Source: Bacteroidales bacterium (lineage in GTDB: Bacteria > Bacteroidota > Bacteroidia > Bacteroidales > P3). Taken from it: DNA of 41,040 bases. A program made the position numbers and the translations under genes. Every line of letters begins with the position of its first letter. Positions within the stretch are counted from its first letter, which is position 1. The notes beneath the pieces are model-generated. The model searched no databases. It had not been told where the DNA came from and was given only the letters and a program-made list of their open reading frames with translations. This document shows, one piece after another, positions 14,855-22,508 of this stretch. The stretch lies in NCBI GenBank assembly GCA_024685285.1, contig JAIKVZ010000039.1, forward strand, positions 1-41,040, in the 5' to 3' direction.

Positions 14855-16531
14855 CTAAATATTATATCCTATTGTTTTTTGTTTTAGGCTTTCAAGGTGA
14901 AAGTGCGGATTGTCGGAATCCAGTTCACGGTGTAAGACTTCGGCCATAGTTGCAGCAATGGATATGCGACGATAGTCCCAGCAAGTTATTGACCAAGCAA
15001 CCCGAAGCATTAAGCCATTGACAGGTTTCCCAATCTTGCGATAGTAGTTGCGCGGAGAAGATGTGTCGTGATACTTTTGGTTGGCAGTTTTGATAGCGTA
15101 ATGTTCCGCCAGTGAGACAGACATGTCATTGTAAAGTCTCTTTAAGTCTGCTGCCGGAGCCAGGTCGCTATTGAAGCTATCGTCTCCTTTCTTTCCTCCG
15201 TACTCGAAATGCAGTTGTTCGGGATATTCAGGCTCGTTGGCTCCCGATGCTGCAAGCAGGGTTATTGCCCAAGAGTCTTCTCTGGCAGTTAGCCTACGCA
15301 AGTCTGCCATATACTCTGGCAATCCTGGTATTCCTTCTTCGTTGTCGAATGAAAAGAAGGTCCGGTATGGCTTCTGTTGCCCAATCTCACGTGAAAGATA
15401 ATTAAAGCCGCCGAGAAGTGCTATATGGTAGGCAAAATGGCCTATGACCGGGTCGACCACATTGCTGGGCGCTACGATGGTGACCTTTGAGCCTCGGTCG
15501 ATGCAGCAGCCGTAGGAGGTGTTCAGAGGAAACAGCTCCACGGCCAGACGGTCGTCGCTATATTCACCCAACGGGCGTGTGACGGCGATATTGATGAGTC
15601 GCATGTCTTTTGACACATTCACGGCATCCAGTATCTCGTCCTCCTTGTGCCAAATACGCGCTTGTGCTTCGGGAATAGTGATGTATGGGGGCGCTACCTG
15701 CAAACCGGTAGGTCGATCCAACTTACTCTCAAAAGCATTGTGCAATTCCTCTGCCCACTCAGCGGCACTCTCTTCGTGTCGTTTCTCGTCCATCACATCG
15801 CTGAAGGCTGATCCCACCAAGCCCGCTGGCACCGCAAATATGGCGATACCTAGCAGACCTACGATACAGGCAATAATCTGACCCACCAATGTGGTAGGTG
15901 GCTGGTCGGCGAAGCCGCCAGGGTCACCGATATACTGGGCAAAAGCCCACACCACAGATGTCCAACCGTTGTCGTATACCTCCGGTTGCGCAGCATGCTC
16001 CACAAAATAAAGGATAAAAGAAAGTATCAGTGTTACAATGCCCAGGAACTGTAGCGACACCCACAACTCGCGCTTTTTCGAGCTGATGGCTTCCGACAGC
16101 AGTCGGAATGCCTTCATATAGCGGAACACGCGCATCAGTCGTGCTATTCGCAATGCTTTGAGTAATGCGTAGGGTATCGGCAGCAGAAAAGCGATATAGA
16201 ATGTGTATGTGGAGAGAAAGTCTATCAGTCCATAGAACGAGAAGCAATAGCGCACCCTGCCCCAAAAGCCTTTGTACTTGTCGTCGATAATGTCGGCGCA
16301 CCAGATGCGCAGCGTCACCTCTACAGTGAAGAATATCGTGGTGAAGAGGTCGACGGCTTTCAGCCATGTGCCGTAGCGCTCGGCAATATTGTCGAAAGTG
16401 GAGAGAAAAACCTCCACCGTGCTGATGACTATCAGCCCGATGATGATGTAGTCCACCCAGTTTTGCCACTGGCGGGTGCGCAGATTGTCGTCGAATACCC
16501 GTGCCAGTTGTTGCTTAAAACTGCAGTTCAC
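14855..16531 (-). CDS. Voltage-sensor ion channel with atypical filter and large cytoplasmic tail
   Basis: A 558-residue protein. Residues 1-245 form a six-helix voltage-gated channel unit: S1 about 28-45, S2 63-77, S3 100-117, S4 122-144 with arginines at 128, 131, 134, 137 and 143, S5 157-178, pore helix 190-200, and S6 217-240 (LLGIAIFAVPAGLVGS). Where potassium channels have TVGYGD, this one reads QYIGDPGG (199-206), so selectivity may differ. The remaining 310 residues are soluble, unlike the usual cyclic-nucleotide or RCK domains, and I cannot assign them. They may be a sensor or gate. The start is GTG at 16531, overlapping the preceding gene's TGA. The gene lies in the ten-gene operon. 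Confidence 0.85.
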   Translation of the reverse strand: MNCSFKQQLARVFDDNLRTRQWQNWVDYIIIGLIVISTVEVFLSTFDNIAERYGTWLKAVDLFTTIFFTVEVTLRIWCADIIDDKYKGFWGRVRYCFSFYGLIDFLSTYTFYIAFLLPIPYALLKALRIARLMRVFRYMKAFRLLSEAISSKKRELWVSLQFLGIVTLILSFILYFVEHAAQPEVYDNGWTSVVWAFAQYIGDPGGFADQPPTTLVGQIIACIVGLLGIAIFAVPAGLVGSAFSDVMDEKRHEESAAEWAEELHNAFESKLDRPTGLQVAPPYITIPEAQARIWHKEDEILDAVNVSKDMRLINIAVTRPLGEYSDDRLAVELFPLNTSYGCCIDRGSKVTIVAPSNVVDPVIGHFAYHIALLGGFNYLSREIGQQKPYRTFFSFDNEEGIPGLPEYMADLRRLTAREDSWAITLLAASGANEPEYPEQLHFEYGGKKGDDSFNSDLAPAADLKRLYNDMSVSLAEHYAIKTANQKYHDTSSPRNYYRKIGKPVNGLMLRVAWSITCWDYRRISIAATMAEVLHRELDSDNPHFHLESLKQKTIGYNI

Positions 16532-16788
16532 TTCTTCTTTGCTCTTTCGCGTTCACGTTTTAGAGAATCGTTGGTGCGCTCAATCTCACGTTTGAGACTT
16601 TCGATGCGCCGGTCGTGACTGGCTGCGTGGTCAATCTTCTGCTTGCGGTAGCTGGCCTTGCTGCTTGGGGATGTTGCCCTTTTTACAAGGTCGGCATAGT
16701 AAGCGTTGTCTTTTTTCTTTGCCTCGCGCTCCTTGGTGACCTGTGCACGGAGGTCGATAAGGCGTTTACGGTAGTATTCTACACTCAT
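16528..16788 (-). CDS. Small charged coiled-coil protein
   Basis: An 86-residue, strongly basic and helical protein. Arg/Lys/Glu heptad patterns run almost end to end (YYRKRLIDLRAQVTKERE; later RRIESLKREIERTNDSLKR). No membrane segment or signal is seen. It overlaps the channel gene start by four bases (GTGA), so the two proteins are probably made together; it could bind the channel's cytoplasmic tail. Family unknown. It is preceded by a 74-base gap with a perfect GC-rich hairpin. Confidence 0.7.
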   Translation of the reverse strand: MSVEYYRKRLIDLRAQVTKEREAKKKDNAYYADLVKRATSPSSKASYRKQKIDHAASHDRRIESLKREIERTNDSLKRERERAKKK

Positions 16789-16818
16789 GATAATATTGTT
16801 TATGGTTATTGCTGGAAC

Positions 16819-16844
16819 CCGGCGGACGGGAGACCGTCCGCCGG
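16819..16844 (-). repeat. GC-rich hairpin after two-module gene A, copy 1
   Basis: A perfect 11-bp stem, CCGGCGGACGG with CCGTCCGCCGG, has a GAGA loop. It lies 18 bases after the stop of the 16863-17210 gene. A near-identical hairpin with the same flanks follows the 21544-21855 gene. There is no T-run on the minus strand, so it is more likely a stability or processing hairpin than a terminator. Confidence 0.65.
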
Positions 16845-16862
16845 ATTGGGTTTGAGCCTGTT

Positions 16863-17210
16863 TTATTTGGCATACTTGGCCTTGAGGGCATCCATGTCGG
16901 CCTTCTTGGCGTTCTTGGGGATTTCGGGCAACTTGGCGAGGGTCATCTCGTCGAGGGCCAGCACCCAGTCGTCGACCGAAGCCACCTGAACCTTCAGACC
17001 GAAGTTGGTCATCATGTCCTTTTCAAAACCACCGACGGTCTTGCTGCCGCGGCATTCATAGCTGCCGGTCTTGGTGGCAATTTCGCTCACCTTCTCAGCG
17101 CCGGTGAGGCGTTTCTGACCCTGATACACACGGAGGGTACCACCGAATTCTTCTTTGAAACGCTCGCAGAGCGTCGACACTAAAAGGCGTCCATCAACTT
17201 TAATTTCCAT
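16863..17210 (-). CDS. Two-module FG-LRVY family protein A
   Basis: A 115-residue protein of a paralogous family found five times in this operon. Module 1 (1-48) reads MEIKVDGRLLVSTLCERF then KEEFGGTLRVYQG. Module 2 (49-95) reads YECRGSKTVGGFEKDMM, NFGLKVQV, then LDEMTLA. A Lys/Ala tail ends the protein. It is closest to the copy inside the leucine-rich-repeat protein, sharing ECR.S.TV..F, GLKV.V, LD..TL and the tail KKAD/TKADM. No signal or membrane segment is present, so it is cytoplasmic. The frame is open 16 residues earlier, but the ATG at 17210 matches the paralogues' starts. Function unknown; the pattern suggests a small beta-alpha-beta, ubiquitin-like fold, which is inference. Confidence 0.8.
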   Translation of the reverse strand: MEIKVDGRLLVSTLCERFKEEFGGTLRVYQGQKRLTGAEKVSEIATKTGSYECRGSKTVGGFEKDMMTNFGLKVQVASVDDWVLALDEMTLAKLPEIPKNAKKADMDALKAKYAK

Positions 17211-17241
17211 AATAAAACGTTTTAATGGGTTAATACAAAGG

Positions 17242-18144
17242 TTATTTAATGATTTCAAATTCGGTGCGACGGTTCTCCGAGGCCATGGGGTCGTCGATAT
17301 TCTTCAGCTTGCTGCTGCCGAAGCCGGCGGCCTCAAGACGGCTGGCGTCCACACCCTCATGTTCCACCAGAAAGGTGACGGCAGCCTGTGCACGGGCCTC
17401 GCTGAGCTGCTGATTCGCCGCTGCATCTCCTTCGGCACTGGTGTGACCCTCGATGCGAAGTCGCATATCGGGATATTGCTTCATCAGTTTGGCTAAGTCG
17501 TGCAGGACGAACTTGGCATCCTCGCTGAGGTCGGCTTTACCTTGTTGGAACTGGGCGGTGTTGAAGTTGTCCTCAATTTGCTCCAATTGCTGCACATAGA
17601 CGGTGTCAACCACCGTCTGTACCACCACTTCTTTCTCAGGTTTGGGCTTGCATAGCAGAGCGACGATAAGACCTGCCACCACCACTCCGATGATAGCCCA
17701 TATCCACCAGGCAATCCCTTTCTTCTGAGTCACTGGCGCGGGTGGCACATAGCCGTTGAGGTACTCCAGGCGGAACGACCCTTTCTTGCCGCCGCCATCG
17801 GCCTCCTCGAACTTAGCAATCTCGATGCCGTACTGTGCAGCGTGGCTCACTAGTCGCTCGAAGCTCGGCTTGGTCCACATACTGACCACGGCCACCTTTG
17901 TGCCGTCGCCCATGGTGAGCAACTCGTCCTCCTTTTGAAAGAAGCCGTTCCAGTTGGCATCGGTGCCCTTCTCGCCGGCACGGACGAAGTTCTTCTTCAC
18001 TCCGCTGTCGGGGTTCAACTCGTTAGGAAAAGCTTTTTGTAGGTCTTCCATCGTCGCCTGTGGATACATCACCATATAGGCGTGCATTATGCCCAATGCG
18101 GTGCGGTTTTGGGCTTTGCCATAGACTCTTACTTTGTTTACCAT
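17242..18144 (-). CDS. Inner-membrane protein with OmpA-type peptidoglycan-binding domain
   Basis: A 300-residue protein. Residues 1-132 form a soluble N-terminal domain that I do not recognise by name (VRVYGKAQNRTALGIMHAY, then NPDSGVKKNF, WNGFFQKEDELLT, and VVSMWTKPSFERLV). A single membrane helix at 143-164 (IAWWIWAIIGVVVAGLIVAL) follows a Lys pair, with no signal peptide, which places the N-terminal domain in the cytoplasm. Residues 187-300 are an OmpA-like domain with IEGHTSAEGDAAANQQLSEA, RLEAAGFGSSKL and ENRRTEFEI, which binds peptidoglycan in the periplasm. The protein therefore ties a cytoplasmic module to the cell wall. It sits 22 bases after the LRR gene and 31 bases before gene A, clearly in one operon. 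Confidence 0.85.
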   Translation of the reverse strand: MVNKVRVYGKAQNRTALGIMHAYMVMYPQATMEDLQKAFPNELNPDSGVKKNFVRAGEKGTDANWNGFFQKEDELLTMGDGTKVAVVSMWTKPSFERLVSHAAQYGIEIAKFEEADGGGKKGSFRLEYLNGYVPPAPVTQKKGIAWWIWAIIGVVVAGLIVALLCKPKPEKEVVVQTVVDTVYVQQLEQIEDNFNTAQFQQGKADLSEDAKFVLHDLAKLMKQYPDMRLRIEGHTSAEGDAAANQQLSEARAQAAVTFLVEHEGVDASRLEAAGFGSSKLKNIDDPMASENRRTEFEIIK

Positions 18145-18166
18145 AGTTGTTGTATTTGGGATTGGG

Positions 18167-20035
18167 TTATTTATTGTTCAGGAAGTCCACCAACTTACTA
18201 CCAAATTGCTGGGTGGTCCAGTTTTTATCATATTCGAATCCAACTTTTTCTGATATCTCTCGTAGGGCTCCCTTGGCGTTGTCATAAAAATCGTCGCCTT
18301 TGCCCACAACCACTTTGTTGTTTTTCATGATTACAATAGTATAATCTTCAAAGTTAGCCGATTTTTTTATGCTAACTTCTGTGGACTCATGTTTTTCTTC
18401 AGCGCCATCACGTTGGTAGGCAACCATACCCTCCATGTCGGCCTTGGTGGCGTTCTTTTTTACTAGCCCTGCTGATTTCAATGTCAATCCGTCGAGCACA
18501 GCCACCCACTCATCGCATGTGTACACCTTTACTTTCAAACCGTGTTCCTTCATCATGCGATCTATGAACGAGGCCACCGTCAGGCTGCTGCGACACTCGA
18601 AGACGCCATCTGTTGTTAGGCCGAGAGTTCCGAGGGTATCGGTCATCTCAGCTTTTTTGTTGCCGTTGTACAATTTAATTTGTGCGCCAAAAGCCTCGTT
18701 GAATTCTTTACGCAGGTTCTCGACCGTGGTGCTTGCTTTGAGCTGTAACTTGTACATGTCTCCTGCCGTAGTATTATCGGATTCTGATTTTTTTACTTCA
18801 TCGACAGGGATGGTGTCACCTATTGGGTCGTTATTATCAGTCGCTTCGATGCGTGACGAAAAAATCCCGCCCAAGAGCTTTTTGAGGAATCCTCCCGTTT
18901 TGGCTGCAGGTTTGCTGCTGATTTCTTCAACCGGCTTCTCTATGGTTTTTGGCGCAGGTTCTTCTATTGGCTTCTCAACTGGTGTTGGCTTTACGGTTTT
19001 TTCTTCTTTTTTAGTAACTTCAAAGATGCGGGCGTCGAGCAGCATCTCGAACTCATCCACATCGCCACCTGCCTCTTTCACCTTCTTGATAAGAATGCTG
19101 CGTTCCTTGTCAGTTACAACGCCATCGGCAAGTGCCGCTTGGATGAGTTTTTCCATATCAACAGGAACCACTTTCGGTGTTTCTTTGACTTTCTCATCTT
19201 TTGGTGCAGGTTTTGCAGGCTCTTCGCTTGCGTGGGTTGCTTTTGGAGCCTCTATGTTCTTGGCACCACGGGGTTTACGCTTGCGTTTCGGGAATGAGTT
19301 GGCGTCAAGGAAATTTATCTGTGCATCTGCAGGAAAAGCATTATCAGCAATATTTATATTCTCGCTGTAGATATTGACTACCTTTACTCCTGATTCCGCA
19401 AATGCACATCCTTCTATTTTTTCAACGGAGGCTGGAATATTCACCTCTATCATTGCCTTACAACCTTTGAAAGCTTCATCCCCAATTGTTTTGAGGGATA
19501 CTGGGAAAGATACATTTTTAAGAGAAGAACATTCTTTAAAAGCCTTATTTCCTATCGTTTCTAGTTTGTCATTGAAATCTATCTCTTTTAATGTTGTACA
19601 TTCCTCAAAGGCATAACCACCTATTGTTTTGAGATTATCTCCAAAGTATAGGGCTTCAACGGCAGAGCAACCGTGAAAGGCTGATAACCCTATGTTTTCT
19701 AATGAATTAGGAAAGAAAATATCTTTGAGTTTTTTGCACCCATAAAACGCCCCAACACTAATCGAGTTATCATCCTGAGAAATGATTTTTATTACTGTCT
19801 CTGGAAGAGATAAATTGACGAGAACTTCATCTCCTTCAAAAACTCCACGTTGGTAACCACTATATCTAAAATATTCCCCATTATACACCGTTGTTACTCT
19901 GTATTTTTTTCCGTCGTTTTCCACTTCAGCGGGGATATTGCGTACGGGACGTTTAAGGCCTTCTGTGCTTTTAAGTTGTACCTCTTTATCGTTGAGTGTT
20001 TCGTACACTAATCCGTTAATTGTGAATCTTTCCAT
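18167..20035 (-). CDS. Multidomain LRR, TerB-like and two-module protein
   Basis: A 622-residue protein with no signal peptide, so cytoplasmic despite its BspA-type repeats. Order: N-terminal beta part 1-75; BspA-like leucine-rich repeats about 76-235 (GCKKLKDIFFPNSLENIG and similar 23-residue units); a basic patch (PKRKRKPRG); a Lys/Pro/Ala linker; a TerB-like helical segment 291-345 (LIQAALADGVVTDKERSIL, then DVDEFEMLLDARI); a Pro/Glu/Lys linker; one two-module unit 427-540, closest to protein A; and a C-terminal domain 560-622 (DYTIVIMKNNKVVVGKGDD, NWTTQQFGSKLVDFL). LRRs usually bind ligands and TerB-like segments occur in stress and conflict proteins, so a sensor or scaffold role fits. 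The DNA of the LRR part is clearly AT-richer than the flanks, hinting at acquisition. Confidence 0.82.
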   Translation of the reverse strand: MERFTINGLVYETLNDKEVQLKSTEGLKRPVRNIPAEVENDGKKYRVTTVYNGEYFRYSGYQRGVFEGDEVLVNLSLPETVIKIISQDDNSISVGAFYGCKKLKDIFFPNSLENIGLSAFHGCSAVEALYFGDNLKTIGGYAFEECTTLKEIDFNDKLETIGNKAFKECSSLKNVSFPVSLKTIGDEAFKGCKAMIEVNIPASVEKIEGCAFAESGVKVVNIYSENINIADNAFPADAQINFLDANSFPKRKRKPRGAKNIEAPKATHASEEPAKPAPKDEKVKETPKVVPVDMEKLIQAALADGVVTDKERSILIKKVKEAGGDVDEFEMLLDARIFEVTKKEEKTVKPTPVEKPIEEPAPKTIEKPVEEISSKPAAKTGGFLKKLLGGIFSSRIEATDNNDPIGDTIPVDEVKKSESDNTTAGDMYKLQLKASTTVENLRKEFNEAFGAQIKLYNGNKKAEMTDTLGTLGLTTDGVFECRSSLTVASFIDRMMKEHGLKVKVYTCDEWVAVLDGLTLKSAGLVKKNATKADMEGMVAYQRDGAEEKHESTEVSIKKSANFEDYTIVIMKNNKVVVGKGDDFYDNAKGALREISEKVGFEYDKNWTTQQFGSKLVDFLNNK

Positions 20036-20105
20036 AGCCTATAGTATTAATTGTTTTTGACTATTGCTTTTAAATAGATTATTCTTTGTAACACAAAAAC
20101 GAGTA

Positions 20106-20780
20106 TTATATTTCCACTATGCAGTAGTAAATCGGCACTCCTTCAAACTGTGTGTTGCTCCAATGGATGGCATACGAACCTTCAAGATCAAAATCAGGGT
20201 AGGTGTCATAGTAATTCGCCTTTCTTTGTTCTTTAGGATACATCCAATGCCGACATCGGGAAGTGTTGTCGCTTGTCATACGGAAATTATAGTGGTTGGA
20301 TGTTACTTTGTAGTCTTCACGTACATAATATGGGTCGTTGGTGGCGAATACCGCCAGACCGTTGCTGACTGCACCAAAGCGATTTCGCACCAACTCGATC
20401 CGATGCACATCTTTCCAGAAATCGTACATGCCCAAATCCTGAGCACCTTGATTTTTCAACACATCAATCGGCTTTGTCAGATGCTCGTCAAACCTCGTCA
20501 TCTGTTTGCTGTATCTACGTGTTTTATACTTCAGTTCCACTGGAAGATACTCGTTGTCTTTGTGTACAAGAATGTCAAGCTTCATCTCACTATTCCATTT
20601 ATAGTTTTTCAACTCGCCACATGGAACATAATATTCAAGGTCAACATCATGGTAATGTCTTAATTTAATAAGATGCAGAGCAAGATGCATCTGGAAATCG
20701 CGTTCATTGAATAATAGTTCGTCATTTTCGTGGTTAAGAAATTGTTGTATGTCTACTTTTACTTGTTCAATTAGTTCCAT
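20106..20780 (-). CDS. PD-(D/E)XK nuclease-like protein
   Basis: A 224-residue protein with a recognisable PD-(D/E)XK core: helix Glu26 in NERDFQMHLALHL, Asp69 in MKLDILVHK, and Glu82-x-Lys84 in LPVELKYKTRR. The strand-turn-strand spacing is as expected for restriction-type or transposon-type nucleases. The rest (GVPIYYCIVEI end, CRHWMYPKEQR) has no motif I know. No DNA-binding domain is obvious, so it may act on DNA brought by a partner, such as the H1-tailed protein encoded just upstream. It lies within the operon (49 bases after gene C, 70 before the LRR gene). A nuclease in such a setting suggests defence, but this is inference. AT-rich like the LRR gene. Confidence 0.72.
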   Translation of the reverse strand: MELIEQVKVDIQQFLNHENDELLFNERDFQMHLALHLIKLRHYHDVDLEYYVPCGELKNYKWNSEMKLDILVHKDNEYLPVELKYKTRRYSKQMTRFDEHLTKPIDVLKNQGAQDLGMYDFWKDVHRIELVRNRFGAVSNGLAVFATNDPYYVREDYKVTSNHYNFRMTSDNTSRCRHWMYPKEQRKANYYDTYPDFDLEGSYAIHWSNTQFEGVPIYYCIVEI

Positions 20781-20829
20781 CTTTGGCTGTTTTGTTTTTT
20801 CCTCGTTTCACTTGTTCATTAGTGGTAGT

Positions 20830-21459
20830 TTATTTCCACACACCTTTTTTGCAGCCGTCGGCTTCGCACTTCTTGTTAAAGGCAGCAAGAGTCATCTCGT
20901 CGGCGGAACCACTTGTATAGTATCGGTGGCCATCCTTCTCGGTGTAGCACACTTGGGCATAGAGGCCAAAGACTTTGTCGAATTCCTTCTCCAGCGACTT
21001 GATTTTCTTGTTGCCGCTAATAGAGATGTCACCACCAGAGTCGGCACGACGTACCGAAGCAAGGGTCTTGTCAGGATCAATACCGCTGATGCTCTCTCCT
21101 TTGGCCACAGCTTGACGGGCATAGCTGTAGCATATCTTCAGGCGCAGATAAGGGAACTGCTTGTTGAATTCCTTCATCAGGGTGCCAATCTTTTTGTTGC
21201 CTGTCACCGACAACTCCACGGCGGTCTTCACCGGAGCGGTTTTTTTCGTAGCGGAGTTGGCGGCAGCTGTGGTCTTCTTTACAACTGGCTTTGTGGCAGT
21301 GGTCTTCTTTGCTGCGGGTTTTGCCGTGGTGGTCTTCTTTGCGGGAGCGGCTTTCTTGGCTGCAGGTTTCGCCACTGTGGTTTTCTTGGCGGCGGGTTTG
21401 GCCGTTGTAGTTTTCTTTGCTGCTGATTTCGCGGCAGGCTTTTTGGTGGTGGTTGCCAT
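20830..21459 (-). CDS. Two-module FG-LRVY protein C with histone H1-like tail
   Basis: A 209-residue protein. Residues 1-78 are an extended Lys/Ala/Pro/Thr tail with repeated AAKKTT and AKPAAKK units, like bacterial histone-H1-like or AlgP-type DNA-binding tails. The rest carries two family modules: ELSVTGNKKIGTLMKEFNKQ with YLRLKICYSY, and DISISGNKKIKSLEKEFDKV with GLYAQVCYTE, ending MTLAAFNKK. The tail repeats at the DNA level, so expansion by slippage is plausible. It most likely binds nucleic acid non-specifically through the tail; the role of the modules is unknown. It lies between gene D and the nuclease-like gene. Confidence 0.8.
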   Translation of the reverse strand: MATTTKKPAAKSAAKKTTTAKPAAKKTTVAKPAAKKAAPAKKTTTAKPAAKKTTATKPVVKKTTAAANSATKKTAPVKTAVELSVTGNKKIGTLMKEFNKQFPYLRLKICYSYARQAVAKGESISGIDPDKTLASVRRADSGGDISISGNKKIKSLEKEFDKVFGLYAQVCYTEKDGHRYYTSGSADEMTLAAFNKKCEADGCKKGVWK

Positions 21460-21496
21460 AATAGTGTTGTTTTTAATGGGTTGAAAATAATATTGG

Positions 21497-21529
21497 AATC
21501 CGGCGGAGGGTCTCCCCGTCCGCCGGATT
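21497..21529 (-). repeat. GC-rich hairpin after two-module gene D, copy 2
   Basis: Arms AATCCGGCGGA and TCCGCCGGATT enclose a short G/C inner stem with one bulge and a TCT loop. It lies 15 bases after the stop of the 21544-21855 gene. Core and flanks (TGGAA before, TTGG then T's after, plus strand) match the hairpin at 16819-16844. Confidence 0.65.
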
Positions 21530-21543
21530 GGTTTTGTGGTTAT

Positions 21544-21855
21544 TTACTTGCCAGCTGCCACGAGGGTGACGCTGTTGTCGGCCAGCTTGCTGTTGCTCTT
21601 GTCAGCAACCTGCACGCCGATGCCGTACATCTCTTTGATCTTGTCCTCGAAGTTGCCCACGCGGAGGTTACCGCCCACGGTCAACTCACCACCCTTTGCG
21701 CCTTCAGCACGGATGCTGGCCAAGGTGGCGTTGTCGTCGGCAAACTGCTTGCAAGCGGGGGTGGTGTAGACGCGCAGCGTGGCGCCGAAGCACTTGTTGA
21801 AGTTCTCTTTCAGGCTTTTGACCTTCATGCGGCCATCTAATTTGAATTCTGCCAT
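21544..21855 (-). CDS. Two-module FG-LRVY family protein D
   Basis: A 103-residue protein that is almost purely the two-module unit, the clearest form of the family. Module 1: AEFKLDGRMKVKSLKENF, then CFGATLRVY and ADDNATLASI. Module 2: ELTVGGNLRVGNFEDKIK, then MYGIGVQVADK and TLVAAGK. No signal, membrane segment or known catalytic motif. It is cytoplasmic, and its small size with highly regular repeats suggests a binding or polymerising module. It starts 34 bases after gene E and is followed by the same hairpin as gene A. Confidence 0.8.
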   Translation of the reverse strand: MAEFKLDGRMKVKSLKENFNKCFGATLRVYTTPACKQFADDNATLASIRAEGAKGGELTVGGNLRVGNFEDKIKEMYGIGVQVADKSNSKLADNSVTLVAAGK

Positions 21856-21889
21856 AATGAATATGTTTTAAAAGGTTAATAAAAATCTA

Positions 21890-22255
21890 CTATTTGTACT
21901 CACCTCTGGCGGCTTGACCGATGGTGATGTTGTTGGGGACGCAGATCTTTCCTGCTTTGTCCTTAATCTGGACGGTGACGCCGAACTGTTGGTCGAAGAG
22001 TTTCTCTGCTTCGCCTACCTTGGTGCTGCCTTTAATCTTCAGGCCGTCGGCTTTGGCATTGACCTCCTTGGTGGTCTTGCTGTTGAGGGCCGCGAGGGTC
22101 ATCTCGGGGTCGGCCAGCACCACACCTTTGTAGAAGGCCAGCGTCAGGTCGAAGGTTTTCATGAAGTCTGCCGAAATGGTCTTCAGCTTCTTGTTCGGTG
22201 CTACCGTGAACTCTGCCTTGTTGAAGGCATCTTTGATGTTGTTGATAAGTCCCAT
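21890..22255 (-). CDS. Two-module FG-LRVY family protein E, first gene of the operon
   Basis: A 121-residue protein. A short helical lead (MGLINNIKDAFNKAE) precedes module 1 (FTVAPNKKLKTISADFMKTF, DLTLAFYKG, MTLAAL) and module 2 (LKIKGSTKVGEAEKLFDQQ, FGVTVQIKDK, ITIGQAARGEYK). The frame is open a further 57 codons upstream, but that stretch is the structured RNA leader, and the ATG at 22255 fits the paralogues. It is the most diverged of the five copies. A consensus promoter lies about 250 bases upstream. Confidence 0.75.
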   Translation of the reverse strand: MGLINNIKDAFNKAEFTVAPNKKLKTISADFMKTFDLTLAFYKGVVLADPEMTLAALNSKTTKEVNAKADGLKIKGSTKVGEAEKLFDQQFGVTVQIKDKAGKICVPNNITIGQAARGEYK

Positions 22256-22286
22256 ATTGTGTGTTTTTTGATGTTTGGTATGCAAT

Positions 22287-22397
22287 AAAAAAGAACCGCG
22301 GGCCTTTTGTGGTGCCTGAGGTTCTGCATTACCTACCATCCGAACAAGAAAGCTCACGGTTACCCGTAAGCATTCCGCTTCAATATTCGAATGGTAG
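22287..22397 (-). promoter_or_regulatory. Structured RNA leader ending in a terminator-like hairpin
   Basis: On the minus strand a 12-bp stem (CTACCATTCGAA with TTCGGATGGTAG, one G-U) closes a junction holding two abutting hairpins: AAGC-GGAAT-GCTT (22368-22380) and ACGG-GTAA-CCGT (22356-22367), the latter with a GNRA tetraloop. Then AGAACC pairs with GGTTCT (22292-22325), followed by six T's. The whole lies between the promoter at 22509-22539 and the ATG at 22255. It looks like a riboswitch or attenuator, or a separate small RNA. I do not recognise a known class. Confidence 0.55.
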
Positions 22398-22508
22398 AGT
22401 GGATAAATTTTGCAGATTTCAGGCACTCTTTTGAAGACGTAAACGCTTATATTATTTTAGGTTAATTATTGTTTATTATGCCATATTATTCATTTTTGAT
22501 TCACGGTG

